A stretch of DNA of 28,233 bases from a virus. A program made the translations under genes and the position numbers. Shown one piece after another: positions 7,938 to 14,044 of this stretch. Each line of letters starts with the position of its first letter. Positions within the stretch are counted from its first letter, which is position 1. The DNA is taken from positions 1 through 28,233 of IMG/VR virus record IMGVR_UViG_3300045971_000121; one strand, 5' to 3'. The notes under the pieces are model-generated. The model was not told where the DNA came from, ran no database searches, and saw only the letters and a list, made by a program, of their open reading frames with translations.

Positions 7938-8253
7938 CGAGTTAAATGTTCCTACCTCTAATAAGGAATTGAACAAGCTTTTGATTACCGTTAGAGAAGA
8001 AACAAAAGAGAACTGGCAGATTACCGAACGCACTTATACGGTGAGCAAAGCTTGGGGTATGCGCCACGAAGAAGTAAAGGTTTACGATCTTTACAAGTGG
8101 GTTGGCGGATGTGGCCCTTGGCAGTTGATCAACTTCTACAGTTCCAAATCTGGAACCTCGATCAACACATCAAATTCTGTTGAAGTTATTATGGCATTCC
8201 TACTTGGAATTCGTTCTGGTTTTTACGCTGAAGGAGCAAAAAATGCAAGTTGA
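7909..8253 (+). CDS. unknown protein
   Basis: A 114-residue soluble-looking protein overlapping the previous gene by 29 bp, with AGAAAGA upstream of the ATG. The centre is aromatic and basic (ITERTYTVSKAWGMRHEEVKVYDLYKW), followed by GGCGPW. No family is recognised. The next gene begins inside its 3' end, so it is part of a coupled run. Confidence 0.6.
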   Translation: MCITTFLHDSELNVPTSNKELNKLLITVREETKENWQITERTYTVSKAWGMRHEEVKVYDLYKWVGGCGPWQLINFYSSKSGTSINTSNSVEVIMAFLLGIRSGFYAEGAKNAS

Positions 8254-8572
8254 TCCACTCAAGACTCAAATCAATCTAGCTTTGAAAGCTGCAGCAGATG
8301 CTGCCCAGAAACTGATCAATGAAAATCCAGATGTCTGGTATCCCTGTGGTTTTGCATGGGTAAAGATTCGGCCAGCTCGTGGTCCAGTCGTAAAGGCTCT
8401 CAAGGAAATGGGTCTCGGTGATATCGACGGTTATGCTGGCGGATACATGGTCTACAATCCAAGTGGTAATGCTACTCAATGGATGGATGCAAAGGTTGCT
8501 GGTGCTCGCGCTTTTGCAGATGCTCTCAAAGAAATGGGAGTTAAAGCAACTGTTGAATCTCGGATTGACTAA
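8243..8572 (+). CDS. unknown alanine-rich protein
   Basis: A 109-residue protein started at 8243, where GAAGGAG gives a good ribosome site; the longer frame from 8180 is within the preceding gene. It has an amphipathic N-terminal helix (INLALKAAADAAQKLI), a central WYPCGFAWVKIRPARGPVVKALKEMGL and a repeat-like second KEMG at the end (ADALKEMGVKATVE). The two KEMGhh halves hint at an internal duplication. Function unknown. Confidence 0.62.
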   Translation: MQVDPLKTQINLALKAAADAAQKLINENPDVWYPCGFAWVKIRPARGPVVKALKEMGLGDIDGYAGGYMVYNPSGNATQWMDAKVAGARAFADALKEMGVKATVESRID

Positions 8573-8793
8573 TGACTGAACAATACTTCAAGCACATGTC
8601 ACCAGAAAGTTCTCGGTGGTTTGTGAGATGTTTGAATGAAGTATTGATCAATCAGTTTGCTGTTCAGCAAGGGCATTATGAATATCTGTTAGTGCAGATA
8701 CCGGATGAATCAGAACACAGAGTGTGGAAATCAATTTTGCCAGTAATGGTCGCGATGATGCAAAGGAGAATGGAAGATGCTAAACCTGAATAA
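8572..8793 (+). CDS. small protein, unknown
   Basis: A 73-residue protein whose ATG overlaps the previous stop (TAATG) and whose 3' end overlaps the next gene by 17 bp. It is helical in character, methionine-rich near the end (MVAMMQRRMED) and carries no recognised motif. Confidence 0.6.
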   Translation: MTEQYFKHMSPESSRWFVRCLNEVLINQFAVQQGHYEYLLVQIPDESEHRVWKSILPVMVAMMQRRMEDAKPE

Positions 8794-9049
8794 AACAGTG
8801 GTGGTAAAGATTGATCCTAAGTTTTCTGCTAATGATTGGCAATTGTATACTGCTTCCATGCCATGTAAACGTGCTGCAAATGCTCTCAACTCTAATCTGA
8901 AGAAGCTTGTTAATACTAAGGGAAGTACTGTTGATTCTGTGCGCTCTGGTATGTCAAGTACTATGGCAAAGTATTCTAAGTTTGGTGCATACGATTCTGA
9001 GCCGATCTGGTTTCTCGACCATATTCTTAATCAAGTTTACAAAGAATAA
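8777..9049 (+). CDS. unknown basic protein
   Basis: A 90-residue, lysine-rich protein started at 8777, with AAAGGAGA upstream. Segments such as SMPCKRAANALNSNLKKLVNTKG are helical and basic. No motif is recognised. Its last 13 bases overlap the 3' end of a minus-strand endonuclease, which probably inserted right at this boundary. Confidence 0.62.
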   Translation: MLNLNKTVVVKIDPKFSANDWQLYTASMPCKRAANALNSNLKKLVNTKGSTVDSVRSGMSSTMAKYSKFGAYDSEPIWFLDHILNQVYKE

Positions 9050-9702
9050 TGCATCAATAGATTAGAAAAGGTTTCTAATCGCAAATGAATATTTTTATAC
9101 CCTGGTAAATCAAGTTCAGTTTTTACAACAAATAATTTGCCATATTTTTGTTTGCCAGCAGTTATTTTTTCACTATTATGCTCAAGTAGTTTAGATGGTT
9201 TTATTTCAAAAATATGACCATCTTTACCTTCAAAATCTGGGAAATATGTGCGACCTGATGGAAGTATGACCGATTTTTCTTTTCGCTCTGCACTTTTTGG
9301 CATTTCATTATAAAGATTGTAATACCATTCTAAGAATGCTAACTCTAATAGACTTCTAAAGGGTAAATCATTCCAAGAACCGCTTCGTCCTCTGCCGGAT
9401 TTCAGTGGGGAGGGTTTACCAAACATTGGATTATTACTACCAGAAGTTAGTAAAGAATGTTGCTTCTTTAGAACTTGAAGTTTTTCACTAAACTCTTCTT
9501 TAGATAAAGTATTTTCCCACTTGACTTTCCAACTTGTTCCATACATTGGATTATTTTTCCCACGTAATCTTTCCAAATCCCCAGAATGGGATTTGGTAAC
9601 ATAGCATGATTTACAAGGTGTTACACTTTTTATTGCATTCTGATAACATCTCTTGCTTTTATAGGTTATAATACTATTACAGTTTGGACAGTTTCGTTCC
9701 AT
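9037..9702 (-). CDS. homing endonuclease, zinc ribbon + NUMOD3 + PD-(D/E)XK
   Basis: A 221-residue free-standing homing endonuclease. From Met at 9702 the GGAG site is 7 nt away; an ATG at 9708 is only 1 nt from it and is unlikely. The N-terminus has a CxxC...CxxC zinc ribbon (C7, C10, C32, C35 counted from the 9708 start). Two NUMOD3-type DNA-binding motifs, GKNNPMYG and GSNNPMFGKPSP, follow. The C-terminal part looks like a PD-(D/E)XK nuclease: E122, PDF with D158, then EIK with E168 and K170. Such genes cut phage DNA lacking the insertion and spread by recombination. It has its own late-type promoter on the minus strand. Confidence 0.82.
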   Translation of the reverse strand: MERNCPNCNSIITYKSKRCYQNAIKSVTPCKSCYVTKSHSGDLERLRGKNNPMYGTSWKVKWENTLSKEEFSEKLQVLKKQHSLLTSGSNNPMFGKPSPLKSGRGRSGSWNDLPFRSLLELAFLEWYYNLYNEMPKSAERKEKSVILPSGRTYFPDFEGKDGHIFEIKPSKLLEHNSEKITAGKQKYGKLFVVKTELDLPGYKNIHLRLETFSNLLMHYSL

Positions 9703-9723
9703 ATGCATACTCCATGATATAGG

Positions 9724-9733
9724 ATTATTTATG
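9724..9733 (-). promoter_or_regulatory. minus-strand late-type promoter CATAAATAAT
   Basis: CATAAATAAT read on the minus strand, 21 nt upstream of the endonuclease start at 9702. It overlaps the start codon of the HD-domain gene on the plus strand. The identical 10-mer precedes the second minus-strand endonuclease. Confidence 0.6.
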
Positions 9734-10318
9734 AGTTTTCAGGATTTTTGGCATCAATTTTCTAAATCAGATATTGCAATATCTATGAAGAATACCTATG
9801 AGAATTCTCCTTGGCACAGAGAAAGTTCTGTATGGGAGCATACCCAAATGTGTCTAAAGTGGTATGATGATAATCTGTTTAGTTCTCGCACTGAAACGCA
9901 GCGAATGATTACGCGCATGGCAATAGGTTTTCACGACATTGGGAAGCCAATGGCTCAAGTAGTAAAGGAATCCCCCGAGAAGGGTGTCTATCGTGCTTAT
10001 GCTGGCCATGAGCAACTGTCTGCTCGCATGTGGGTTGATTTTGCAATGCAGAATCCAGATGCAATGAGAGCAATCGGTTTTGATATGGGTGATATCGGCA
10101 ACGTTTCGATGATGCTGGAATATCACGTGCCATGGTCGCTGAAGGATAAGACAAAGCGCGCAAACTTGAAGAAGGCTTTCATGCTGCGTATGGAATCTTC
10201 TGGACATCAGGCCTGGATTGATTTACTTTTAGCTGACCAGCACGGGCGCATTGCAGATGAGCAAGCTAAACATCTAGCAGAGGTTGATGCATGGCTTGTT
10301 GAGTGGCAGCAAGTTTAG
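9731..10318 (+). CDS. HD-domain phosphohydrolase
   Basis: A 195-residue HD-superfamily metal-dependent phosphohydrolase. Metal ligands are visible in order: H37 in WEHT, H68-D69 in HDIGK, H93 in AGHE, H132 in EYH and D169 in LLLADQ. The HDIGKP and LLLADxxGR pattern resembles the HD domain of bacterial CCA-adding enzymes and of nucleotidases. AGGA lies 6 nt before the ATG. Both flanks are homing endonucleases on the other strand, one of which overlaps its 3' end by 53 bp. The substrate (nucleotide, cyclic nucleotide or 2',3'-cyclic phosphate) cannot be told from the sequence. Confidence 0.85.
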   Translation: MSFQDFWHQFSKSDIAISMKNTYENSPWHRESSVWEHTQMCLKWYDDNLFSSRTETQRMITRMAIGFHDIGKPMAQVVKESPEKGVYRAYAGHEQLSARMWVDFAMQNPDAMRAIGFDMGDIGNVSMMLEYHVPWSLKDKTKRANLKKAFMLRMESSGHQAWIDLLLADQHGRIADEQAKHLAEVDAWLVEWQQV

Positions 10319-10940
10319 CTTTTCTAGTTTCCCAGCCTTTAGAATAAACTGAAGGTGGGAAACTTGTGGTTCCATTTTTTCGTTTTGTTTCAACTGCTTT
10401 TGCATAAGCTTCTGGCGATCTAGTATATCCTCCATTTGATTTTATACTAGCAACTCGCTTAGCTATGGTTTCTGGAGATTGTTTTGTTATACCTTTTGCA
10501 AGGATAGTTGCTTTTCTCTTTGCTTTAGACTCTTCACTTAGTGCATAACTATTATTTGCTTTTCTAGTTGCCACTCTTTTAGCTATTGATTCAGCACTAG
10601 GCTTATTAGTTCCATTTTTCTCTTTAGTTCTAATACCTTTTTCTAAAGATTCTTTTGATTTCTTTATGCCAATAGTACCTTCACCACCATCAGTTCTATT
10701 TCGAAGTATACCGGTTCCATTATCTTTTCTGCCATAAAAAGCAATCCAATATTTTTCTAGTTCTTTTGCTTTATCAAATGTCAGATTAGATTCTAGTATA
10801 ATGATTTGGGAATCATCCTTGGGTTTTAGTTCAATATTTCCATGTTTGTGAGGCGCGAATGGTCTATTCATATCACCAATGCCAATGTAGTATGGTGAGT
10901 TGTCGATTTTCCTAACGTACATGTAAAGAATTTTATTCAT
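10266..10940 (-). CDS. GIY-YIG homing endonuclease with repeat-type DNA-binding tail
   Basis: A 224-residue free-standing endonuclease. The N-terminal GIY-YIG nuclease shows YMYVR (6-10) and YYIGIG (17-22), a candidate catalytic arginine R26, and ELEKYWIAFYG with E62, then LRNRTDGGEG. The C-terminal two thirds hold lysine-rich repeats of the type SxESIAKRVATRKANxxY (near 115-200), which resemble nuclease-associated modular DNA-binding motifs. Its end overlaps the HD gene by 53 bp, tail to tail. Shine-Dalgarno is weak (GAAAAG). A late-type promoter lies 32 nt upstream. Confidence 0.85.
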   Translation of the reverse strand: MNKILYMYVRKIDNSPYYIGIGDMNRPFAPHKHGNIELKPKDDSQIIILESNLTFDKAKELEKYWIAFYGRKDNGTGILRNRTDGGEGTIGIKKSKESLEKGIRTKEKNGTNKPSAESIAKRVATRKANNSYALSEESKAKRKATILAKGITKQSPETIAKRVASIKSNGGYTRSPEAYAKAVETKRKNGTTSFPPSVYSKGWETRKAKLAATQQAMHQPLLDV

Positions 10941-10970
10941 GTTTACTTTTCATAAGAAGCGATATACAAT
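10941..10970 (+). promoter_or_regulatory. early-type promoter GTTTAC-N18-TACAAT
   Basis: GTTTAC at 10941-10946, an 18-nt spacer and TACAAT at 10965-10970, 57 nt before the kinase start. It is back to back with the minus-strand late promoter at 10971-10980. Confidence 0.65.
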
Positions 10971-10980
10971 ATTATTTATG
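10971..10980 (-). promoter_or_regulatory. minus-strand late-type promoter CATAAATAAT
   Basis: CATAAATAAT on the minus strand, identical to the copy at 9724-9733, and 30-odd nt upstream of the GIY-YIG endonuclease start. Confidence 0.6.
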
Positions 10981-10981
10981 G

Positions 10982-11020
10982 GTGGAGCTAGTTATCTCCG
11001 CTAATCAGTAAAGAACGGAG
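10982..11020 (+). promoter_or_regulatory. alternative hairpins over the kinase ribosome site
   Basis: GTGGAG (10982-10987) can pair with CTCCGC (10996-11001), one G-U included. CTCCG (10996-11000) can instead pair with CGGAG (11016-11020), the Shine-Dalgarno of the kinase gene. The two pairings exclude each other. The helices are short, so regulation is only suggested. Confidence 0.4.
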
Positions 11021-11026
11021 AATAAG

Positions 11027-11563
11027 ATGGTGAAAAAGGTTGGAGTAATAATGGTTGGAGTATCCGGCTCTGGCAAGTCTACGTACATCGCTGGACTGGA
11101 GAAGGAATTTCCTGATGAGAAGATGGTTACTTTCTCTCTGGATAAGTGCCGCCTGGATATGTGGGTATGCGCTCACTTTGGTGGTGAAATCCCTGATGAT
11201 GTTTATCGTGCTGCATTTGATTATGCTACTGCTAATCAGAAAATGTTTGATGAGTTTGTTTCCACTTCATGGGAGTGGGCTCTGAAGGCAGATGTGGTGG
11301 TTGTTGATAACACCAATCTGACCCGCAAGTCTCGTGCTCGCTGGATTCAGGATATGCGTAAGCACGGTTTCGTAATCGTTGGTTATGAAATGCTGACTCC
11401 TCTGCAAGTAGTACTGGACCGTCAGGATACTCGTGGTGATAAGGCTGTGCCTAAGTCTGTCGTTCGCGATATGTACATGCGCCAACAGTCTCTGCTGCTG
11501 GGTTCTGAAGTCGATGTCCTGCACATCGTTGATGGTGTTACTGGTAATCGCATAATGTTCTAG
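11027..11563 (+). CDS. P-loop 5' kinase (T4 PseT kinase-domain-like)
   Basis: A 178-residue P-loop kinase resembling the 5' kinase half of T4 polynucleotide kinase. Walker A GVSGSGKST is at 11-19. D39 and R42 in SLDKCR match the Asp/Arg that contact the 5'-OH in T4 Pnk. DNTNLTRKSR (94-103) and DRQDTRGDKAVPKSVV (131-146) give the lid arginines. The 3' phosphatase domain of T4 Pnk is absent: the protein stops where that domain would begin. A role in RNA or DNA 5' end repair fits; related small nucleotide kinases cannot be excluded. CGGAG precedes the ATG. Confidence 0.72.
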   Translation: MVKKVGVIMVGVSGSGKSTYIAGLEKEFPDEKMVTFSLDKCRLDMWVCAHFGGEIPDDVYRAAFDYATANQKMFDEFVSTSWEWALKADVVVVDNTNLTRKSRARWIQDMRKHGFVIVGYEMLTPLQVVLDRQDTRGDKAVPKSVVRDMYMRQQSLLLGSEVDVLHIVDGVTGNRIMF

Positions 11564-11592
11564 TTTACATCCCTCTTCGGAGGGTGTATAAT
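11563..11592 (+). promoter_or_regulatory. early-type promoter with hairpin in the spacer
   Basis: GTTTAC at 11563-11568 starts on the last base of the kinase stop codon; TATAAT is at 11587-11592. The 18-nt spacer contains CCCTC-TTCG-GAGGG (11571-11584), a UUCG-capped hairpin that could act as terminator or pause for the kinase message. Confidence 0.7.
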
Positions 11593-11598
11593 AAATTC

Positions 11599-11670
11599 AA
11601 TTCTATCGGAAGTGCAATGCTTCCGTATAATAAGAATAATGATGATAAGATAGAATTTTAGATTCTATCT
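11599..11670 (+). promoter_or_regulatory. structured gp32 leader with two exclusive folds
   Basis: Fold 1: AATTCTATC (11599-11607) pairs with GATAGAATT (11649-11657), enclosing CGGAAG (11607-11612) with CTTCCG (11620-11625). Fold 2: AGATAGAAT (11648-11656) pairs with ATTCTATCT (11662-11670) around a 5-nt loop. Both use the GATAGAAT strand. The predicted transcript from 11563-11592 begins at about 11599, so fold 1 would use its 5' end. Confidence 0.55.
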
Positions 11671-11695
11671 CCCGTTGAAAATCTGGTTGACCCCT

Positions 11696-11703
11696 TATAA
11701 ATA
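11696..11703 (+). promoter_or_regulatory. T4-like late promoter (TATAAATA) for gp32
   Basis: An exact TATAAATA 59 nt before the gp32 start. Together with the upstream early-type promoter it gives gene 32 two start points, in keeping with its need throughout infection. Confidence 0.72.
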
Positions 11704-11705
11704 AA

Positions 11706-11756
11706 TTTGTAGCAATTGCTACGGTTTATTTTACTTTGATTTTTAATTTTTAGGAG
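11706..11756 (+). promoter_or_regulatory. candidate gp32 autoregulatory operator
   Basis: GTAGC-AATT-GCTAC (11709-11722), extendable by G-U pairs, sits at the predicted 5' end of the late transcript. A 27-nt U-rich unstructured tract follows up to AGGAG (11752-11756), 6 nt before the ATG. In T4, gp32 represses its own translation by binding a pseudoknot plus unstructured A/U-rich leader over its ribosome site. The layout here is similar; the pseudoknot itself was not established. Confidence 0.5.
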
Positions 11757-11762
11757 ATTTAT

Positions 11763-12647
11763 ATGTCTGACGCAAAAAGCAAACTTGACGCACTTAAGAG
11801 TGCATTTGATAAGAAGGCTACCAACACAGGTAGCGGTGACCAATCTTGGAAGCTGAAGTATCCCTTCTGGAAAATGCCCGACGACTCTACAGCAGTTGTT
11901 CGTTTCCTCCCCGACCTTGACGACGAAAATAACCTTGGTTTCCTTGTTGAAAATCTTCAACATGAGTTGATTGTTAATGGACAGAAAAAGACTGTTCCTT
12001 GCCTTTCTATGCATGGCGAAGACTGCCCAATCTGCCAACTCTCACGTAAGTACTACGATGAGAAGAACGACGAAATGGGTAAGAAGTACTACCGCAAGAA
12101 GTCTTACCTTGGACAGGTAATTGTTATCGAGTCCCCAATTGAACATGACCAATCTCAACTTGTCAAGTTGATTGAGTTTGGACCGGCAGTGTTCAAGCAA
12201 ATTCAGGCTGCATTCCAGTCTGGAGACTTGGAAGTTCCTCCTTACGAGCTTAAGGGTGGATATAATTTCCGTATCAAGAAGACCAAGAATGGTCAGTACG
12301 CTTCTTACACCACATCCAGCTTTGCTCCTAAGCAATCTGATTTGGAAGATGAGATTCTTGAAGCCATCAACCTTTACAACCTTGCTGACTACCGTGGTGC
12401 CAAGATGGACCGCGCTACAGTTGAAGCTCTGCTTACCGCAGACCAAACTGGTGCAGCATTCAAGGAAGGTCATCATGATGAAGATGAAGCTCCTGCCGCA
12501 AAGCCAGCTGCAAAGCCAGCTCCAGTAGCAACAAAGCCAACACCTACTCCTGAGGAAGCACCAGCTCCAGCACCAGCTAAAACTGGTTCAGTCCTTGAGC
12601 AACTCAAGGCTCGCGCTAAAGCTAAAGCAGCAGCTGAAGCTCAGTAA
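11763..12647 (+). CDS. 32: single-stranded DNA-binding protein gp32
   Basis: A 294-residue T4 gp32 homologue (T4 is 301), which coats ssDNA in replication and recombination and works with UvsX and UvsY. The zinc site H67-x12-C80-x7-C88-x2-C91 (in HGEDCPIC) matches the T4 arrangement H-x12-C-x9-C-x2-C closely. The N-terminal basic segment serves cooperative binding. The OB-type core continues to about 230. An acidic patch HHDEDE is then followed by a proline/alanine linker and a basic helix (LEQLKARAKAKAAAEA), instead of the acidic C-terminal tail of T4. AGGAG precedes the start. Confidence 0.95.
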   Translation: MSDAKSKLDALKSAFDKKATNTGSGDQSWKLKYPFWKMPDDSTAVVRFLPDLDDENNLGFLVENLQHELIVNGQKKTVPCLSMHGEDCPICQLSRKYYDEKNDEMGKKYYRKKSYLGQVIVIESPIEHDQSQLVKLIEFGPAVFKQIQAAFQSGDLEVPPYELKGGYNFRIKKTKNGQYASYTTSSFAPKQSDLEDEILEAINLYNLADYRGAKMDRATVEALLTADQTGAAFKEGHHDEDEAPAAKPAAKPAPVATKPTPTPEEAPAPAPAKTGSVLEQLKARAKAKAAAEAQ

Positions 12648-12651
12648 TAAT

Positions 12652-12715
12652 TAAAGAGGGCGGCGCGAACAGCACCGCCGGGTAAGCAGAAGAGCAGGTC
12701 TTCTGCCCCTCTTTA
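12652..12715 (+). ncRNA. 64-nt three-way-junction RNA between gp32 and uvsX
   Basis: Outer stem TAAAGAGGG (12652-12660) with CCCTCTTTA (12707-12715), nine Watson-Crick pairs. Helix 2 CGGCG (12661-12665) with CGCCG (12676-12680) begins directly at the outer stem. A 5-nt linker GGTAA follows (12681-12685). Helix 3 GCAGAAGA (12686-12693) with TCTTCTGC (12699-12706) is again flush with the outer stem. Every helix is perfectly paired. It lies 17 nt before the uvsX start and is GC-rich in an AT-rich genome. It may be a terminator, an mRNA stabiliser or a regulatory RNA; no known class was recognised. Confidence 0.6.
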
Positions 12716-12732
12716 TCATCACAGGGAAAAAT

Positions 12733-13809
12733 ATGGCTGGATTATCATTTCTAAAAGATTTCCAAAAGGCTGCTAAGAAAATCAGTACGATCTCCGTTGG
12801 GGTTCGACAGGTTAATGAGTGGCTTTCATCTGGAAATTATGCACTAAACTACTCGCTTACGGGCGACTGGAATAAATTTGTACCACTAGGTCGTTCTACA
12901 TCTCTTGTAGGTCCATCTGGTTCAGGCAAATCATTCCTAGCAACCTCTGCTATTCGTGAGGCTCAGCGACTTGGCTGGCACGTATTGCTTCTTGATTCTG
13001 AAAATGCTCTTGACATTACCTTTCTTCAAAAGATCGGTGTTAAGATTGACGAAGACTCAATGACATACATCAAGGTCACTATGATCGAGGATGTGAATCA
13101 AGTTCTCTCCGAATTCTTCGGTTCATACATCAAGGCCCACGGTACCAATAACTATGATGCACCACGTGTTCTTATCGTTCTTGATTCTTTGGCGATGCTT
13201 GCATCTACTACTGAATTGGAAAACTACGAACGCGACGGAACAGTTAAGGGTGACCAAGGTCAGCTTGCTAAACGTCGTAAGGCAATGTTGAAGATGCTTC
13301 ATGGCAAAATCGCAATGCTTCCAATGGCTCTTGTATTCACAGATCACGTTTATCCTCAGGACATCATGATGGGTGATGGAGCATGGGCAATGACCAATAG
13401 CGTGAAGTTCTTCCCATCCATTACTGCTTTGGCTACCAAGCTTAAGTTGAAGGAAGGTACTGACGTTGTTGGTATCAGAATGCGGGTTGAAACTTACAAG
13501 TCGCGCTTCGCTAAAATCGGAAGTAAGGTTGAACTAGAACTTCCATACAGCACTGGATTATCTGCATTCTCTGGTCTTCCAGAGCTTTTAGAAGATCTCG
13601 GTGTAATTACCAAATCTGATGTTCCTGGTAAAAAGCAGGGATGGATGATGTCTACTGAACCTATTGACGGTGCAGTGTATTTCTTTAAGCCTGACAAAAT
13701 GACAGATGAAGATGCAGCAATGCTCTTCAAGCATCCTAAGGCACAACCAGTAATTTCAGCAACTGAGATGCCAGAGCTTCCGGATCTTGACGCTGACGAA
13801 GGAGAATAA
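12733..13809 (+). CDS. uvsX: UvsX RecA-like recombinase
   Basis: A 358-residue RecA-family strand-exchange ATPase (T4 UvsX is about 390). Walker A GPSGSGKS is at 60-67; LLLDSENAL follows with the catalytic glutamate, and the Walker B strand VLIVLDSLAML precedes a long DNA-binding loop region (ERDGTVKGDQGQLAKRRKAM). The C-terminus is acidic (LPDLDADEGE), as expected for contacts with gp32 and UvsY. GGGAAAAA precedes the ATG. It polymerises on ssDNA displaced from gp32 to drive recombination-dependent replication. Confidence 0.96.
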   Translation: MAGLSFLKDFQKAAKKISTISVGVRQVNEWLSSGNYALNYSLTGDWNKFVPLGRSTSLVGPSGSGKSFLATSAIREAQRLGWHVLLLDSENALDITFLQKIGVKIDEDSMTYIKVTMIEDVNQVLSEFFGSYIKAHGTNNYDAPRVLIVLDSLAMLASTTELENYERDGTVKGDQGQLAKRRKAMLKMLHGKIAMLPMALVFTDHVYPQDIMMGDGAWAMTNSVKFFPSITALATKLKLKEGTDVVGIRMRVETYKSRFAKIGSKVELELPYSTGLSAFSGLPELLEDLGVITKSDVPGKKQGWMMSTEPIDGAVYFFKPDKMTDEDAAMLFKHPKAQPVISATEMPELPDLDADEGE

Positions 13810-13810
13810 G

Positions 13811-14014
13811 ATGGCAAAAAATACATACGGTGAATCAATCACAATCGAAATCGTCGCTGGCGGTTTCATTCTTTCCTACCCAGTTAAGAGTGATGCTGCT
13901 TCTGATTCTTATGATAACATGCAACGTGAAGTCTTTGCTTCACCACGTAAGTTGAATAAGAAAATCCAAGAGGTCATCAAGGACATTGGATTAGTAGCAG
14001 ACGAAGCGGAGTAA
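13811..14014 (+). CDS. small protein, unknown, downstream of uvsX
   Basis: A 67-residue protein started at 13811, one base after the uvsX stop, with GAAGGAG upstream; a longer start at 13787 lies within uvsX. The N-terminal half is beta-like (SITIEIVAGGFILSYPV) and the C-terminal half a charged helix. No family is recognised. A UUCG-capped terminator follows immediately. Confidence 0.65.
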   Translation: MAKNTYGESITIEIVAGGFILSYPVKSDAASDSYDNMQREVFASPRKLNKKIQEVIKDIGLVADEAE

Positions 14015-14016
14015 AT

Positions 14017-14036
14017 AGAGGGACTTCGGTCCCTCT
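14017..14036 (+). terminator. UUCG-capped terminator
   Basis: AGAGGGAC (14017-14024), TTCG loop, GTCCCTCT (14029-14036), then TCTT. Eight perfect pairs closed by a cUUCGg tetraloop. It would end the gp32-uvsX unit. Confidence 0.75.
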
Positions 14037-14044
14037 TCTTACAT

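Noticed and set aside
12652-12715. Hammerhead ribozyme
   Set aside because: Three helices are present but the conserved CTGANGA and GAAA core is absent.
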